DNA of 64,000 bases, from NCBI GenBank assembly GCA_037954325.1, contig JBBMNZ010000046.1, positions 186,001 to 250,000 of the forward strand. The letters run 5' to 3'. This DNA comes from Fistularia commersonii. Its lineage: Eukaryota > Chordata > Actinopteri > Syngnathiformes > Fistulariidae. Positions within the stretch are counted from its first letter, which is position 1. Each line of letters opens with the position of its first letter. The translations under genes and the position numbers were made by a program. Positions 1-13,100 of the stretch are shown piece by piece. The notes under the pieces are model-generated. The model had not been told where the DNA came from. It saw nothing but the letters and a program-made list of their open reading frames with translations, and ran no database searches.

Positions 1-1075
1 AACTTTTGAATTTCATCACGCTGGTTTCTGCTCTTGAAATTTGTTGTTCAGGACATGATTCTGGACAATATATTTCAAATTCAGTGTAATCCCTTCACAA
101 GTTCAAAAGATATAGCCATTCGTTCAAAAAGTGCTTATCTCACCGAGTTGAAGCGTTTTTGATTAGGAGTGGAAATAACTTTTGAATTTCATCAAGCTGG
201 TTTCTGCTGTTGAAATATGTTGTTTAGAACATGTTTTTGCACAATGTATGTCAAATTCAGTGTAATCCCTTCATAGGTTCAAAAGATATCGCCAGTCGTT
301 CCAAAAGAACTTATTTCACCGAGTTGAGGCGTTTTTGATTCGGAGTGGAAATAACCAATGAATTTCATCAAGCTGGTTTCTGCTGTTGAAATATGTTTTT
401 TAGGATATGATTCTGCACAATATATGTCAAATTTAGTGTAATCACATCACAGGTTCAAAATATATAGCCATTCGTTCAAAAACTGCTTATCTTATCGGGT
501 TGAAGGGTTTTTGATTAGGATTGGAAATAACTGATGGATTTCGTCAAGCTGGTTTCTGCTGTTGAAATATGTTGTTTAGGACATGATTCTGCAAAACACA
601 TGTCAAATTAAGTGTAATCCCGAGATAAGATCAAAAGATATAGCCATTCGTGAAAAAAGTGCTTATCTCACCGAGTTGAAGCGTTTTTGATTCGGAGTGG
701 AAATAACTAATGAATTTCATCAAGCTGGTTTCTGCTGTTGAAATATGTTGTTTAGGACAAGATTCTGCACAATATATGTCAAATTCAGTGAAATCCATCA
801 CAGGTTCAAAAACTATAGCCATTCGTTCAAAAATTGCTTATCTCACCAAGTTGAAGAGTTTTTGATTAGTATTGGAAATAACTAATGAATTTCATCAAGC
901 TGGTTTCTGCTGTTGAAATTTGTTGTTTAGGACATGATTCTGCACAATATATGTCAAATTTAGTGAAATCCCATTACAGGTTCAAAGGATATAGCCATTC
1001 GTCCAAAAAGTACTTATGTCACCAAGTTGAAGAGTTTTTGATTAGTATTGGATATAACCAATGAATTACGTCAAG

Positions 1076-1239
1076 CTGGTTTCTGCTGTTGAAATATGTT
1101 TTTAGGTCAAGATTCTGCACAATATATGTCATATCCATCAAAAGTCCAAAAGATATAGCCATTCGTTCAAAAAGTGCTTAACTCACCGAGTTGAGACGTT
1201 TCTGATTAGGAGTGGAAATAACTAATGAATTTCATCAAG
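1076..1239. repeat. Short (164-bp) monomer variant
   Basis: Landmark spacing is 164 bp instead of 176. The loss is mostly in the variable middle (TATGTCATATCCATCAAAAG) plus a shortened TTAGGTCAAG. The same form occurs at 1076, 2636, 6317, 8063, 9623, 50963, 52710 and 57805 (the last also lacks one G downstream). Being rare, it is a good lineage marker linking the left and right parts of the window. Confidence 0.9.
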
Positions 1240-1335
1240 CTGGTTTCTGCTGTTGAAATATGTTGTTTAGGACATGATTCTGCACAATATATGTCAAATT
1301 CGTGTGAGCCCAATACAGGTTGAAAGGATATAGCC

Positions 1336-1352
1336 ATTCGTTCAAAACGTGC
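1336..1352 (+). promoter_or_regulatory. CENP-B-box-like 17-mer in one monomer subtype
   Basis: Reads ATTCGTTCAAAACGTGC. Against the published core NTTCGNNNNANNCGGGN it matches 8 of 9 essential bases: TTCG, A and CG_G are present, with T replacing one G. Copies lie at 1336, 2896, 6577, 8323, 9883, 51223 and 52970. Most other monomers have AAGTGC or AACTGC here and match less well. Binding is not shown and chance resemblance is possible. Confidence 0.35.
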
Positions 1353-2292
1353 TTATGAGACTGAGTTGAAGAGTTTTTCATTAGGAGTGCAAATAGCTAA
1401 TGAATTTCATCAAGCTGGTTCCTGCTGTTGAAATATGTTATTTAGGACATGATTTTGCACAAAATATGTCAAATTCAGTATAATCCAGCGACAAGTTCAA
1501 AAGATATTGCCATTCGATCAAAAAGTGCTTATCTCACCGAGTTGAAGCGTTTTTGATTAGGAGTGGAAATAACTAATGAATTTCTACAAGCTGGTTTCTG
1601 CTGTTGAAATATGTTGTTTAGGACATGATTCTGCACAATATATGTCAAATTCAGTGTAATCCCTTCACAAGTTCAAAAGATATAGCCATTTGTTCAAAAA
1701 GTACTTATCTCACCGAGTTGAAGCGTTTTTGATTAGTATTGGAAATAACTAATGAATTTCATCAAGCTGGTTTTGCTGTTGAAATATGTTGTTTAGAACA
1801 TGTTTCTGCACAATATATGTCAAATTCAGTGTAATCCCTTCATAGGTTCAAAAGATATCGCCAGTCGTTCCAAAAGAACTTATCTCACCGAGTTGAGGCG
1901 TTTTTGATTCGGAGTGGAAATAACCAATGAATTTCATCAATCTGGTTTCTGCTGTTGAAATATGTTGTTTAGGACATGATTCTGCAAAACACATGTCAAA
2001 TTCAGTGTAATCCAGCGATAAGATCAAAAGATATAGCCATTCGTGAAAAAAGTGCTTATCTCACCGAGTTGAAGCGTTTTTGATTCGGAGTGGAAATAAC
2101 TAATGAATTTCATCAAGCTGGTTTCTGCTGTTGAAATATGTTGTTTAGGAAAAGATTCTGCACAATATATGTCAAATTCAGTGAAATCCATCACAGGTTC
2201 AAAAAATATAGCCATTCATTCAAAAATTGCTTATCTCACCAAGTTGAAGAGTTTTTGATTAGTATTGGAAATAACTAATGAATTTCATCAAG

Positions 2293-2459
2293 CTGGTTTC
2301 CGCTGTTGTAATTTATTGTTTAGGACCTGATTCTGGACAATATGTGTCAAATTCAGTGTAATCCCTTCACAAGTTCAAAAGATATAACCATTCGTTCAAA
2401 AAGTACTGGGTTGAAGCGTTTTTGATTAGGAGTGGAAATAACTTTTGAATTTCATCTAG
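2293..2459. repeat. 167-bp monomer with a 9-bp deletion
   Basis: TACTTATCTCACCGGGTT is shortened to TACTGGGTT near 2404-2412. The identical deletion occurs in the duplicate at offset 6,987 (near 9393) and nowhere else noticed, which confirms that the two blocks are copies of one another. Confidence 0.85.
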
Positions 2460-3471
2460 CTGGTTTCTGCTGTTGAAATATGTTGTTTAGGACATGATTC
2501 TGCACAATATATGTCAAATTTAGTGAAATCCCATTACAGGTTCAAAGGATATAGTCATTCGTCCAAAAAGTACTTATGTCACCAAGTTGAAGAGTTTTTG
2601 ATTAGTATTGGAAATAACCAATGAATTACGTCAAGCTGGTTTCTGCTGTTGAAATATGTTGTTAGGTCAAGATTCTGCACAATATATGTCATATCCATCA
2701 AAAGTCCAAAAGATTTAGCCATTCGTTCAAAAAGTGCTTAACTCACCGAGTTGAGACGTTTCTGATTAGGAGTGTAAATAACTAATGAATTTCATTAAGC
2801 TGGTTTCTGCTGTTGAAATACGTTGTTTAGGACATGATTCTGCACAATATATGTCAAATTCGTGTGAGCCCAATACAGGTTGAAAGGATATAGCCATTCG
2901 TTCAAAACGTGCTTATGAGACTGAGTTGAAGAGTTTTTCATTAGGAGTGCAAATAGCTAATGAATTTCATCAAGCTGGTTCCTGCTGTTGAAATATGTTG
3001 TTTAGGACATGATTCTGCACAAAATATGTCAAATTCAGTATAATCCAGCAACAAGTTCAAAAGATATTGCCATTCGATCAAAAAGTGCTTATCTCACCGA
3101 GTTGAAGCATTTTTGAATCGGAGTGGAAATAACTTTTGAATTTCATCACGCTGGTTTTTGCTGTTGAAATATGTTTTTTAGGACATGATTCTGCACAATA
3201 TACGTCAAATTCTTGTGAGCCCATTACAGGTTTAAAGGATATAGCCATCCGTTCAAAACGTGCTTATGAGACCGAGTTGAAGCGTTTTTGATTAGGAGTG
3301 GAAATAACTAATGGATATTATCAAGCTGGTTTCTGCTGTCGAAATATGTTGTTTATGACATAATTCTGCACAATATATGTAAAATTAAGTGTAATCCCTT
3401 CACAAGTTCAAAAGATATAGCCCTTCGTTCAAAAAGTACTTATCTCACCGAGTTGAAGCGTTTTTGATTCT

Positions 3472-4175
3472 GAGTGGAAATAACCAATGAATTTCATCAA
3501 GCTGGTTTCTGCTGTTGAAATATGTTGTTTAGGACATGATTCTGCACAATATATGTCAAATTCAGTGTAATCCCTTCATAGGTTCAAAAGAAATCGCCAG
3601 TCATTCCAAAAGAACTTATGTCACCGAGTTGAGGCGTTTTTGATTCTGAGTGGAAATAACCAATGAATTTCATCAAGCTGGTTTCTGCTGTTGAAATATG
3701 TTGTTTAGGATATGATTTTGAACAATATATGTCAAATTTAGTGTAATCACATCACAGGTTCAAAAGATATAGCCATTCGTTCAAAAAGTGCTTATCTCAC
3801 CGAGTTGAAGCGTTTTTGATTAGGAGTGGAAATAACCAATGAATTTCATCAAGCTGGTTTCTGCTGTTGAAATATGTTGTTTAGGACATGATTCTGCACA
3901 ATATATGTCAAATTCAGTGTAATCCCTTCATAGGTTCAAAAGAAATCGCCAGTCATTCCAAAAGAACTTATGTCACCGAGTTGAGGCGTTTTTGATTCTG
4001 AGTGGAAATAACCAATGAATTTCATCAAGCTGGTTTCTGCTGTTGAAATATGTTGTTTAGGATATGATTTTGAACAATATATGTCAAATTTAGTGTAATC
4101 ACATCACAGGTTCAAAAGATATAGCCATTCGTTCAAAAAGTGCTTATCTCACCGAGTTGAAGCGTTTTTGATTAG
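3472..4175. repeat. Tandemly duplicated dimer (2 x 352 bp)
   Basis: 3472-3823 and 3824-4175 are two copies of a two-monomer unit with no difference noticed by eye. The unit pairs a monomer carrying AGTCATTCCAAAAGAAC with one carrying GATATGATTTTGAACAATAT. The same pair recurs near 23.2-23.45, 23.55-23.8, 27.45-27.7, 27.8-28.0, 36.8-37.0, 37.1-37.35 and 59.25-59.5 kb, so it is an old building block duplicated locally here. Sequence from 4176 starts as a third copy, then diverges. Confidence 0.85.
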
Positions 4176-4940
4176 GAGTGGAAATAACCAATGAATTTCA
4201 TCAAGCTGGTTTCTGCTTTTGAAATATGTTGTTTAGGACATGATTCTGCAAAACACATGTCAAATTCAGTGTAATCCAGCGATAAGATCAAAAGATATAG
4301 CCATTCGTGAAAAAAGTGCTTATCTCACCGAGTTGAAGCGTTTTTGATTCGGAGTGGAAATAACTAATGAATTTCATCAAGCTGGTTTCTGCTGCTGAAA
4401 TATGTTGTTTAGGATATGATTCTGCACAATATATGTCAAAGTCAGTGTAATCCCATTACAGGTTCAAAGGATATAGCCATTCGTTCAAAAAGGACTTATC
4501 TCACCGAGTTGAAGCGTTTTTGATTAGGAGTGGAAATAACTAATGAATATCATCAAGCTGGTTTCTGCTGTTGAAATATGTTGTTTAGGACATGATTCTG
4601 CACAATATATGTCAAATTCAGTATAATCCCTTCACAAGTTCAAAAGATATAGCCATTCGTTCAAAAAGTGCTTATCTCACCGAGTTGAAGCGTTTTTGAT
4701 TAGGAGTGGAAATAACTTTTGAATTTCATCAAGCTGGTTTCTGCTGTTGAAATATGTTGTTTAGAACATGATTCTGCACAATTTATGTCCAATTCAGTGT
4801 AATCCCTTCATAGGTTAAAAAGAAATCGCCAGTCGTTCCAAAAGAACTTATCTCACCGAGTTGAGACGTTTCTGATTCGGAGTGAAAATAACCAATGAAT
4901 TTCATCAAGCTGGTTTCTGCTGTTGAAATATGTTGTTTAG
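4176..4940. repeat. Satellite monomers linking the dimer duplication to the 10-mer
   Basis: About four monomers of mixed subtype with no local tandem duplication. The part from about 4640 onward is closely related to sequence from 49287 (offset 44,647). Confidence 0.75.
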
Positions 4941-6686
4941 GACAAGATTCTGCACAAAATATGTCAAATTCAGTATAATCCAGTGACAAGTTCAAAAGAT
5001 ATAGCCATTCGATCAAAAAGTGCTTATCTCACCGAGTTGAAGCATTTTTGATTCGGAGTGGAAATAACTAATGAATTTCATCAAGCTGGTTTCTGCTCTT
5101 GAAATTTGTTGTTTAGGACATGATTCTGGACAATATATTTCAAATTCAGTGTAATCCCATCACAGGTTCAAAAAATATAGCCATTCGTTCAAAAATTGCT
5201 TATCTCACCAAGTTGAAGAGTTTTTGATTAGTATTGGAAATAACTTTTGAATTTCATCACGCTGGTTTCTGCTCTTGAAATTTGTTGTTCAGGACATGAT
5301 TCTGGACAATATATTTCAAATTCAGTGTAATCCCTTCACAAGTTCAAAAGATATAGCCATTTGTTCAAAAAGTGCTTATCTCACCGAGTTGAAGCGTTTT
5401 TGATTAGGAGTGGAAATAACTTTTGAATTTCATCAAGCTGGTTTCTGCTGTTGAAATATGTTGTTTAGAACATGTTTTTGCACAATATATGTCAAATTCA
5501 GTGTAATCCCTTCATAGGTTCAAAAGATATCGCCAGTCGTTCCAAAAGAACTTATTTCACCGAGTTGAGGCGTTTTTGATTCGGAGTGGAAATAACCAAT
5601 GAATTTCATCAAGCTGGTTTCTGCTGTTGAAATATGTTTTTTAGGATATGATTCTGCACAATATATGTCAAATTTAGTGTAATCACATCACAGGTTCAAA
5701 ATATATAGCCATTCGTTCAAAAACTGCTTATCTTATCGGGTTGAAGGGTTTTTGATTAGGATTGGAAATAACTGATGGATTTCGTCAAGCTGGTTTCTGC
5801 TGTTGAAATATGTTGTTTAGGACATGATTCTGCAAAACACATGTCAAATTAAGTGTAATCCCGAGATAAGATCAAAAGATATAGCCATTCGTGAAAAAAG
5901 TGCTTATCTCACCGAGTTGAAGCGTTTTTGATTCGGAGTGGAAATAACTAATGAATTTCATCAAGCTGGTTTCTGCTGTTGAAATATGTTGTTTAGGACA
6001 AGATTCTGCACAATATATGTCAAATTCAGTGAAATCCATCACAGGTTCAAAAACTATAGCCATTCGTTCAAAAATTGCTTATCTCACCAAGTTGAAGAGT
6101 TTTTGATTAGTATTGGAAATAACTAATGAATTTCATCAAGCTGGTTTCTGCTGTTGAAATTTGTTGTTTAGGACATGATTCTGCACAATATATGTCAAAT
6201 TTAGTGAAATCCCATTACAGGTTCAAAGGATATAGCCATTCGTCCAAAAAGTACTTATGTCACCAAGTTGAAGAGTTTTTGATTAGTATTGGAAATAACC
6301 AATGAATTACGTCAAGCTGGTTTCTGCTGTTGAAATATGTTTTTAGGTCAAGATTCTGCACAATATATGTCATATCCATCAAAAGTCCAAAAGATATAGC
6401 CATTCGTTCAAAAAGTGCTTAACTCACCGAGTTGAGACGTTTCTGATTAGGAGTGGAAATAACTAATGAATTTCATCAAGCTGGTTTCTGCTGTTGAAAT
6501 ATGTTGTTTAGGACATGATTCTGCACAATATATGTCAAATTCGTGTGAGCCCAATACAGGTTGAAAGGATATAGCCATTCGTTCAAAACGTGCTTATGAG
6601 ACTGAGTTGAAGAGTTTTTCATTAGGAGTGCAAATAGCTAATGAATTTCATCAAGCTGGTTCCTGCTGTTGAAATATGTTGTTTAG
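4941..6686. repeat. 10-mer HOR unit (1,746 bp), copy 1
   Basis: This unit is followed directly by a second copy at 6687-8432. The length equals ten monomers minus 14 bp, mainly because one monomer is only 164 bp. The two copies are near-identical by eye, pointing to a recent in-register duplication. Differences include TCACCAAG against TCACCAGG near 6089/7835 and CACAATAT against CTCAATAT near 6185/7931. Confidence 0.9.
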
Positions 6687-8432
6687 GACAAGATTCTGCA
6701 CAAAATATGTCAAATTCAGTATAATCCAGTGACAAGTTCAAAAGATATAGCCATTCGATCAAAAAGTGCTTATCTCACCGAGTTGAAGCATTTTTGATTC
6801 GGAGTGGAAATAACTAATGAATTTCATCAAGCTGGTTTCTGCTCTTGAAATTTGTTGTTTAGGACATGATTCTGGACAATATATTTCAAATTCAGTGTAA
6901 TCCCATCACAGGTTCAAAAAATATAGCCATTCGTTCAAAAATTGCTTATCTCACCAAGTTGAAGAGTTTTTGATTAGTATTGGAAATAACTTTTGAATTT
7001 CATCACGCTGGTTTCTGCTCTTGAAATTTGTTGTTCAGGACATGATTCTGGACAATATATTTCAAATTCAGTGTAATCCCTTCACAAGTTCAAAAGATAT
7101 AGCCATTCGTTCAAAAAGTGCTTATCTCACCGAGTTGAAGCGTTTTTGATTAGGAGTGGAAATAACTTTTGAATTTCATCAAGCTGGTTTCTGCTGTTGA
7201 AATATGTTGTTTAGAACATGTTTTTGCACAATATATGTCAAATTCAGTGTAATCCCTTCATAGGTTCAAAAGATATCGCCAGTCGTTCCAAAAGAACTTA
7301 TTTCACCGAGTTGAGGCGTTTTTGATTCGGAGTGGAAATAACCAATGAATTTCATCAAGCTGGTTTCTGCTGTTGAAATATGTTTTTTAGGATATGATTC
7401 TGCACAATATATGTCAAATTTAGTGTAATCACATCACAGGTTCAAAATATATAGCCATTCGTTCAAAAACTGCTTATCTTATCGGGTTGAAGGGTTTTTG
7501 ATTAGGATTGGAAATAACTGATGGATTTCGTCAAGCTGGTTTCTGCTGTTGAAATATGTTGTTTAGGACATGATTCTGCAAAACACATGTCAAATTAAGT
7601 GTAATCCCGAGATAAGATCAAAAGATATAGCCATTCGTGAAAAAAGTGCTTATCTCACCGAGTTGAAGCGTTTTTGATTCGGAGTGGAAATAACTAATGA
7701 ATTTCATCAAGCTGGTTTCTGCTGTTGAAATATGTTGTTTAGGACAAGATTCTGCACAATATATGTCAAATTCAGTGAAATCCATCACAGGTTCAAAAAC
7801 TATAGCCATTCGTTCAAAAATTGCTTATCTCACCAGGTTGAAGAGTTTTTGATTAGTATTGGAAATAACTAATGAATTTCATCAAGCTGGTTTCTGCTGT
7901 TGAAATTTGTTGTTTAGGACATGATTCTGCTCAATATATGTCAAATTTAGTGAAATCCCATTACAGGTTCAAAGGATATAGCCATTCGTCCAAAAAGTAC
8001 TTATGTCACCAAGTTGAAGAGTTTTTGATTAGTATTGGAAATAACCAATGAATTACGTCAAGCTGGTTTCTGCTGTTGAAATATGTTTTTAGGTCAAGAT
8101 TCTGCACAATATATGTCATATCCATCAAAAGTCCAAAAGATATAGCCATTCGTTCAAAAAGTGCTTAACTCACCGAGTTGAGACGTTTCTGATTAGGAGT
8201 GGAAATAACTAATGAATTTCATCAAGCTGGTTTCTGCTGTTGAAATATGTTGTTTAGGACATGATTCTGCACAATATATGTCAAATTCGTGTGAGCCCAA
8301 TACAGGTTGAAAGGATATAGCCATTCGTTCAAAACGTGCTTATGAGACTGAGTTGAAGAGTTTTTCATTAGGAGTGCAAATAGCTAATGAATTTCATCAA
8401 GCTGGTTCCTGCTGTTGAAATATGTTGTTTAG
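6687..8432. repeat. 10-mer HOR unit (1,746 bp), copy 2
   Basis: Second copy of 4941-6686. After about 8433 the sequence no longer continues the 10-mer (ACATGATTTTGC replaces ACAAGATTCTGC). It follows the order seen from base 1446 instead, so the array rejoins the longer left HOR block at this junction. Confidence 0.9.
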
Positions 8433-10189
8433 GACATGATTTTGCACAAAATATGTCAAATTCAGTATAATCCAGCGACAAGTTCAAAAGATATTGCCAT
8501 TCGATCAAAAAGTGCTTATCTCACCGAGTTGAAGCGTTTTTGATTAGGAGTGGAAATAACTAATGAATTTCTACAAGCTGGTTTCTGCTGTTGAAATATG
8601 TTGTTTAGGACATGATTCTGCACAATATATGTCAAATTCAGTGTAATCCCTTCACAAGTTCAAAAGATATAGCCATTTGTTCAAAAAGTACTTATCTCAC
8701 CGAGTTGAAGCGTTTTTTATTAGTATTGGAAATAACTAATGAATTTCATCAAGCTGGTTTTGCTGTTGAAATATGTTGTTTAGAACATGTTTCTGCACAA
8801 TATATGTCAAATTCAGTGTAATCCCTTCATAGGTTCAAAAGATATCGCCAGTCGTTCCAAAAGAACTTATCTCACCGAGTTGAGGCGTTTTTGATTCGGA
8901 GTGGAAATAACCAATGAATTTCATCAATCTGGTTTCTGCTGTTGAAATATGTTGTTTAGGACATGATTCTGCAAAACACATGTCAAATTCAGTGTAATCC
9001 AGCGATAAGATCAAAAGATATAGCCATTCGTGAAAAAAGTGCTTATCTCACCGAGTTGAAGCGTTTTTGATTCGGAGTGGAAATAACTAATGAATTTCAT
9101 CAAGCTGGTTTCTGCTGTTGAAATATGTTGTTTAGGAAAAGATTCTGCACAATATATGTCAAATTCAGTGAAATCCATCACAGGTTCAAAAAATATAGCC
9201 ATTCATTCAAAAATTGCTTATCTCACCAAGTTGAAGAGTTTTTGATTAGTATTGGAAATAACTAATGAATTTCATCAAGCTGGTTTCCGCTGTTGTAATT
9301 TATTGTTTAGGACCTGATTCTGGACAATATGTGTCAAATTCAGTGTAATCCCTTCACAAGTTCAAAAGATATAGCCATTCGTTCAAAAAGTACTGGGTTG
9401 AAGCGTTTTTGATTAGGAGTGGAAATAACTTTTGAATTTCATCTAGCTGGTTTCTGCTGTTGAAATATGTTGTTTAGGACATGATTCTGCACAATATATG
9501 TCAAATTTAGTGAAATCCCATTACAGGTTCAAAGGATATAGTCATTCGTCCAAAAAGTACTTATGTCACCAAGTTGAAGAGTTTTTGATTAGTATTGGAA
9601 ATAACCAATGAATTACGTCAAGCTGGTTTCTGCTGTTGAAATATGTTGTTAGGTCAAGATTCTGCACAATATATGTCATATCCATCAAAAGTCCAAAAGA
9701 TTTAGCCATTCGTTCAAAAAGTGCTTAACTCACCGAGTTGAGACGTTTCTGATTAGGAGTGTAAATAACTAATGAATTTCATTAAGCTGGTTTCTGCTGT
9801 TGAAATACGTTGTTTAGGACATGATTCTGCACAATATATGTCAAATTCGTGTGAGCCCAATACAGGTTGAAAGGATATAGCCATTCGTTCAAAACGTGCT
9901 TATGAGACTGAGTTGAAGAGTTTTTCATTAGGAGTGCAAATAGCTAATGAATTTCATCAAGCTGGTTCCTGCTGTTGAAATATGTTGTTTAGGACATGAT
10001 TCTGCACAAAATATGTCAAATTCAGTATAATCCAGCAACAAGTTCAAAAGATATTGCCATTCGATCAAAAAGTGCTTATCTCACCGAGTTGAAGCATTTT
10101 TGAATCGGAGTGGAAATAACTTTTGAATTTCATCACGCTGGTTTTTGCTGTTGAAATATGTTTTTTAGGACATGATTCTGCACAATATA
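8433..10189. repeat. Continuation of left HOR block, second copy
   Basis: Matches 1446-3202 at offset 6,987, including the 167-bp deletion monomer near 9393 and the 164-bp monomer at 9623-9786. The part from 9433 also matches 52520 onward (offset 43,087), tying the left and right ends of the window together. Confidence 0.85.
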
Positions 10190-13100
10190 TGTCAAATTCA
10201 GTGTAATCCCTTCATACGTTAAAAAGATATCGCCATTCGTTAAAAAAGTACTTATCTCACCGAGTTGAAGAGTTTTTGATTAGTATTGGAAATAACTTTT
10301 GAATTTCATCAAGCTGGTTTCTGCTCTTGAAATTTGTTGTTTAGGACATGATTCTGCACAATATACGTCAAATTCTTGTGAGCCCATTACAGGTTGAAAG
10401 GATATAGCCATCCGTTCAAAACGTGCTTATGAGACCGAGTTGAAGCGTTTTTGATTAGGAGTGGAAATAACTAATGGATATTATCAAGCTGGTTTCTGCT
10501 GTCGAAATATGTTGTTTATGACATAATTCTGCACAATATATGTAAAATTAAGTGTAATCCCTTCACAAGTTCAAAAGATATAGCCCTTCGTTCAAAAAGT
10601 ACTTATCTCACCGAGTTGAAGCGTTTTTGATTAGGAGTGGAAATAACTTTTGAATTTCATCACGCTGGTTTTTGCTGTTGAAATATGTTGTTTAGGACAT
10701 GATTCATCACAATATATGTCAAATTCAGTGTAATCCCTTCATACGTTAAAAAGATATCGCCATTCGTTCAAAAAGTACTTATCTCACCGAGTTGAAGCAT
10801 TTTTGATTAGGAGTGGAAATAACTAATGAATTTCATTAAGCTGGTTTCTGCTGTTGAAATATGTTGTTTAGGATATGATTCTGCAAAATATATGTCAAAG
10901 TCAGTGTGATCCCTTCACATGTTCAAAGGATATAGCCATTCGTTCAAAAAGGACTTATCTCACCGAGTTGAAGCGTTTTTGATTAGGAGTGGAAACAACT
11001 AATGAATTTCATCAAACTGGTTTCTGCTGTTGAAATATGTTGTTTAGGACATGATTCTGCACAATATATTTCCCATTCAGTGTAATCCCTTAACAAGTTC
11101 AAAAGATATAGCCATTCCTTCAAAAAGTGCTTATCTCACCGAGTTGAGACGTTTCTGATTAGGAGTGGAAATAACTAATGAATTTCATCAAGCTGGTTCC
11201 TGCTGTTGAAATATGTTGTTTAGGACAAAATTCTGCACAAAATATGTCAAATTCAGTATAATCCAGTGACAAGTTCAAAAGATATAGCCGTTCGATAAAA
11301 AAGTGCTTATCTCATCGAGTTGAAGCATTTTTGATTAGTATTGGAAATAACTTTTGAATTTCATCAAGCTGGTTTCTGCTCTTGAAATTTGTTGTTTAGG
11401 ACATGATTCTGGACAATATATGTCAAATTCAGTGAAATCCCATCACAGGTTCAAAAGATATAGCCATTCGTTCAAAAATTGCTTATCTCACCAAGTTGAA
11501 GAGTTTTTGATTAGGAGCGGAAATGACTAATGAATTTCATCAAGCTGGTTTCTGCTGTTGAAATATGTTGTTTAGGACATGATTCTGCACAATATATGTC
11601 AAATTCTTGTGAGCCCATTACAGGTTGAAAGGATACAGCCATCCGTTCAAAACGTGCTTATGAGACCGAGTTGAAGCGTTTTTGATTAGGAGTGGAAATA
11701 ACTAATGGATATTATCAAGCTGGTTTCTGCTGTTGAAATATGTTGTTTATGACATAATTCTGCACAATATATGTCAAATTAAGTGTAATCCCTTCACAAG
11801 TTCAAAAGATATAGCCATTCGTTCAAAAAGTACTTATCTCACCAACTTGAAGCGTTTTTGATTAGGAGTGGAAATAACTTTTGAATTTCATCACGCTGGT
11901 TTCTGCTGTTGAAATATGTTGTTTCGGACATGATTCTGCACAACATATGTCAAATTCAGTGTAATCCCTTCATATGTTCAAAAGATATCGCCATTCGTTC
12001 AAAAAGTACTTATCTCACCGAGTTGAAGCATTTTTGGATTCGGAGTGGAAATAATCTATGAATTTCATCAAGCTGGTTTCTGCTGTTGAAATATGTTTTT
12101 TAGGATATGATTCTGCACAATATATGTCAAATTTAGTGTAATCACATCACAGGTTCAAAAGACATAGCCATTCGTTCAAAAACTGCTTATCTTATCGGGT
12201 TTAAGCGTTTTTGATTAGGAGTTAAAATAACTTTTGAATTTCATCAAGCTGGTTTCTGCTGTTGAAATATGTACTTTAGGACATGATTCTGCACAATATA
12301 TGTCAAATTCAGTGAAATCCCATCACAGGTTCAAAAGATATAGCCATTCGTGCAAAAAGTGCTTATCTCACCGAGTTGAAGCAATTATGATTAGGAGTGG
12401 CAATAACTAATGAATTTCATCAAGTTGATTTCTGCTGTTGAAATATGTTGTTTAGGACATGATTCTGCACAATATATGTTAAATTCAGTGTAATCCCTTC
12501 ACAAGTTCAAAAGATACAGCCATTCGTTCAAAAAGTGCTTATCTCACCGAGTTGAAGCGTTTTTGATTAGGAGTGGAAATAACTTTTGAATTTCATCAAC
12601 CTGGTTTCTGCTGTTGAAATATGTTGTTTAGAACATGTTTTTGCACAATATATGTCAAATTCAGTGTAATCCCTTCATAGGTTCAAAAGATATCGCCAGT
12701 CGTTCCAAAAGAACTTATCTCACAGAGTTGAAGCGTTTTTGATTAGGAGTGGAAATAACCAATGAATTTCATCAAGCTGGTTTCTGCTGTTGAAATATGT
12801 TGTTTAGGATATGATTTTGAACAATATATGTCAAATTTAGTGTAATCACATCACAGGTTCAAAAGATATAGCCATTCGTTCAAAAACTGCTTATCTTATC
12901 GGGTTGAAGCGTTTTTATTAGGAGTGGAAATAACTGATGGATTTCGTTAAGCTGGTTTCTGCTGTTGAAATATGTTGTTAAGGACTTGATTCTGCAAAAC
13001 ACATGTCAAATTAAGTGTAATCCAGCGATAAGATCAAAAGATATAGCCATTCGTGAAAAAAGTGCTTATCTCACCGAGTTGAGACGTTTCTGATTCGGAG

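Larger units (their letters stand above)
1..3202. repeat. Left HOR block, first copy (about 18 monomers)
   Basis: Bases 1-3202 recur at 6988-10189 (offset 6,987) with only scattered differences, including shared oddities: a 9-bp deletion (near 2406 and 9393) and 164-bp short monomers. Bases 1-1448 also recur at 5242-6689 (offset 5,241, about 30 monomers). At 3203 the copies part; the relationship resumes with one monomer of slippage (3203-3468 matches 10366-10631). This reads as one family expanded by unequal exchange. Confidence 0.85.

Noticed and set aside
631..822. Recurring short reading frames of about 62-95 codons, mostly on the minus strand, with near-identical predicted peptides
   Set aside because: They are chance open frames over one or slightly more satellite monomers and recur only because the DNA recurs. 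A monomer length of 176 bp shifts the frame each copy, most monomers lack such a frame, and no family, signal or gene context is present.
3472..4175. The 352-bp period considered as the true basic repeat unit
   Set aside because: It is local; the 176-bp spacing holds throughout and dimer pairs occur only in a few places.
12719..12732. Identification as primate alpha satellite because of CTCACAGAGTTGAA and a similar monomer length
   Set aside because: Only short words agree. The monomer is 176, not 171, bp and the remaining sequence does not align collinearly with the alpha-satellite consensus as I know it.
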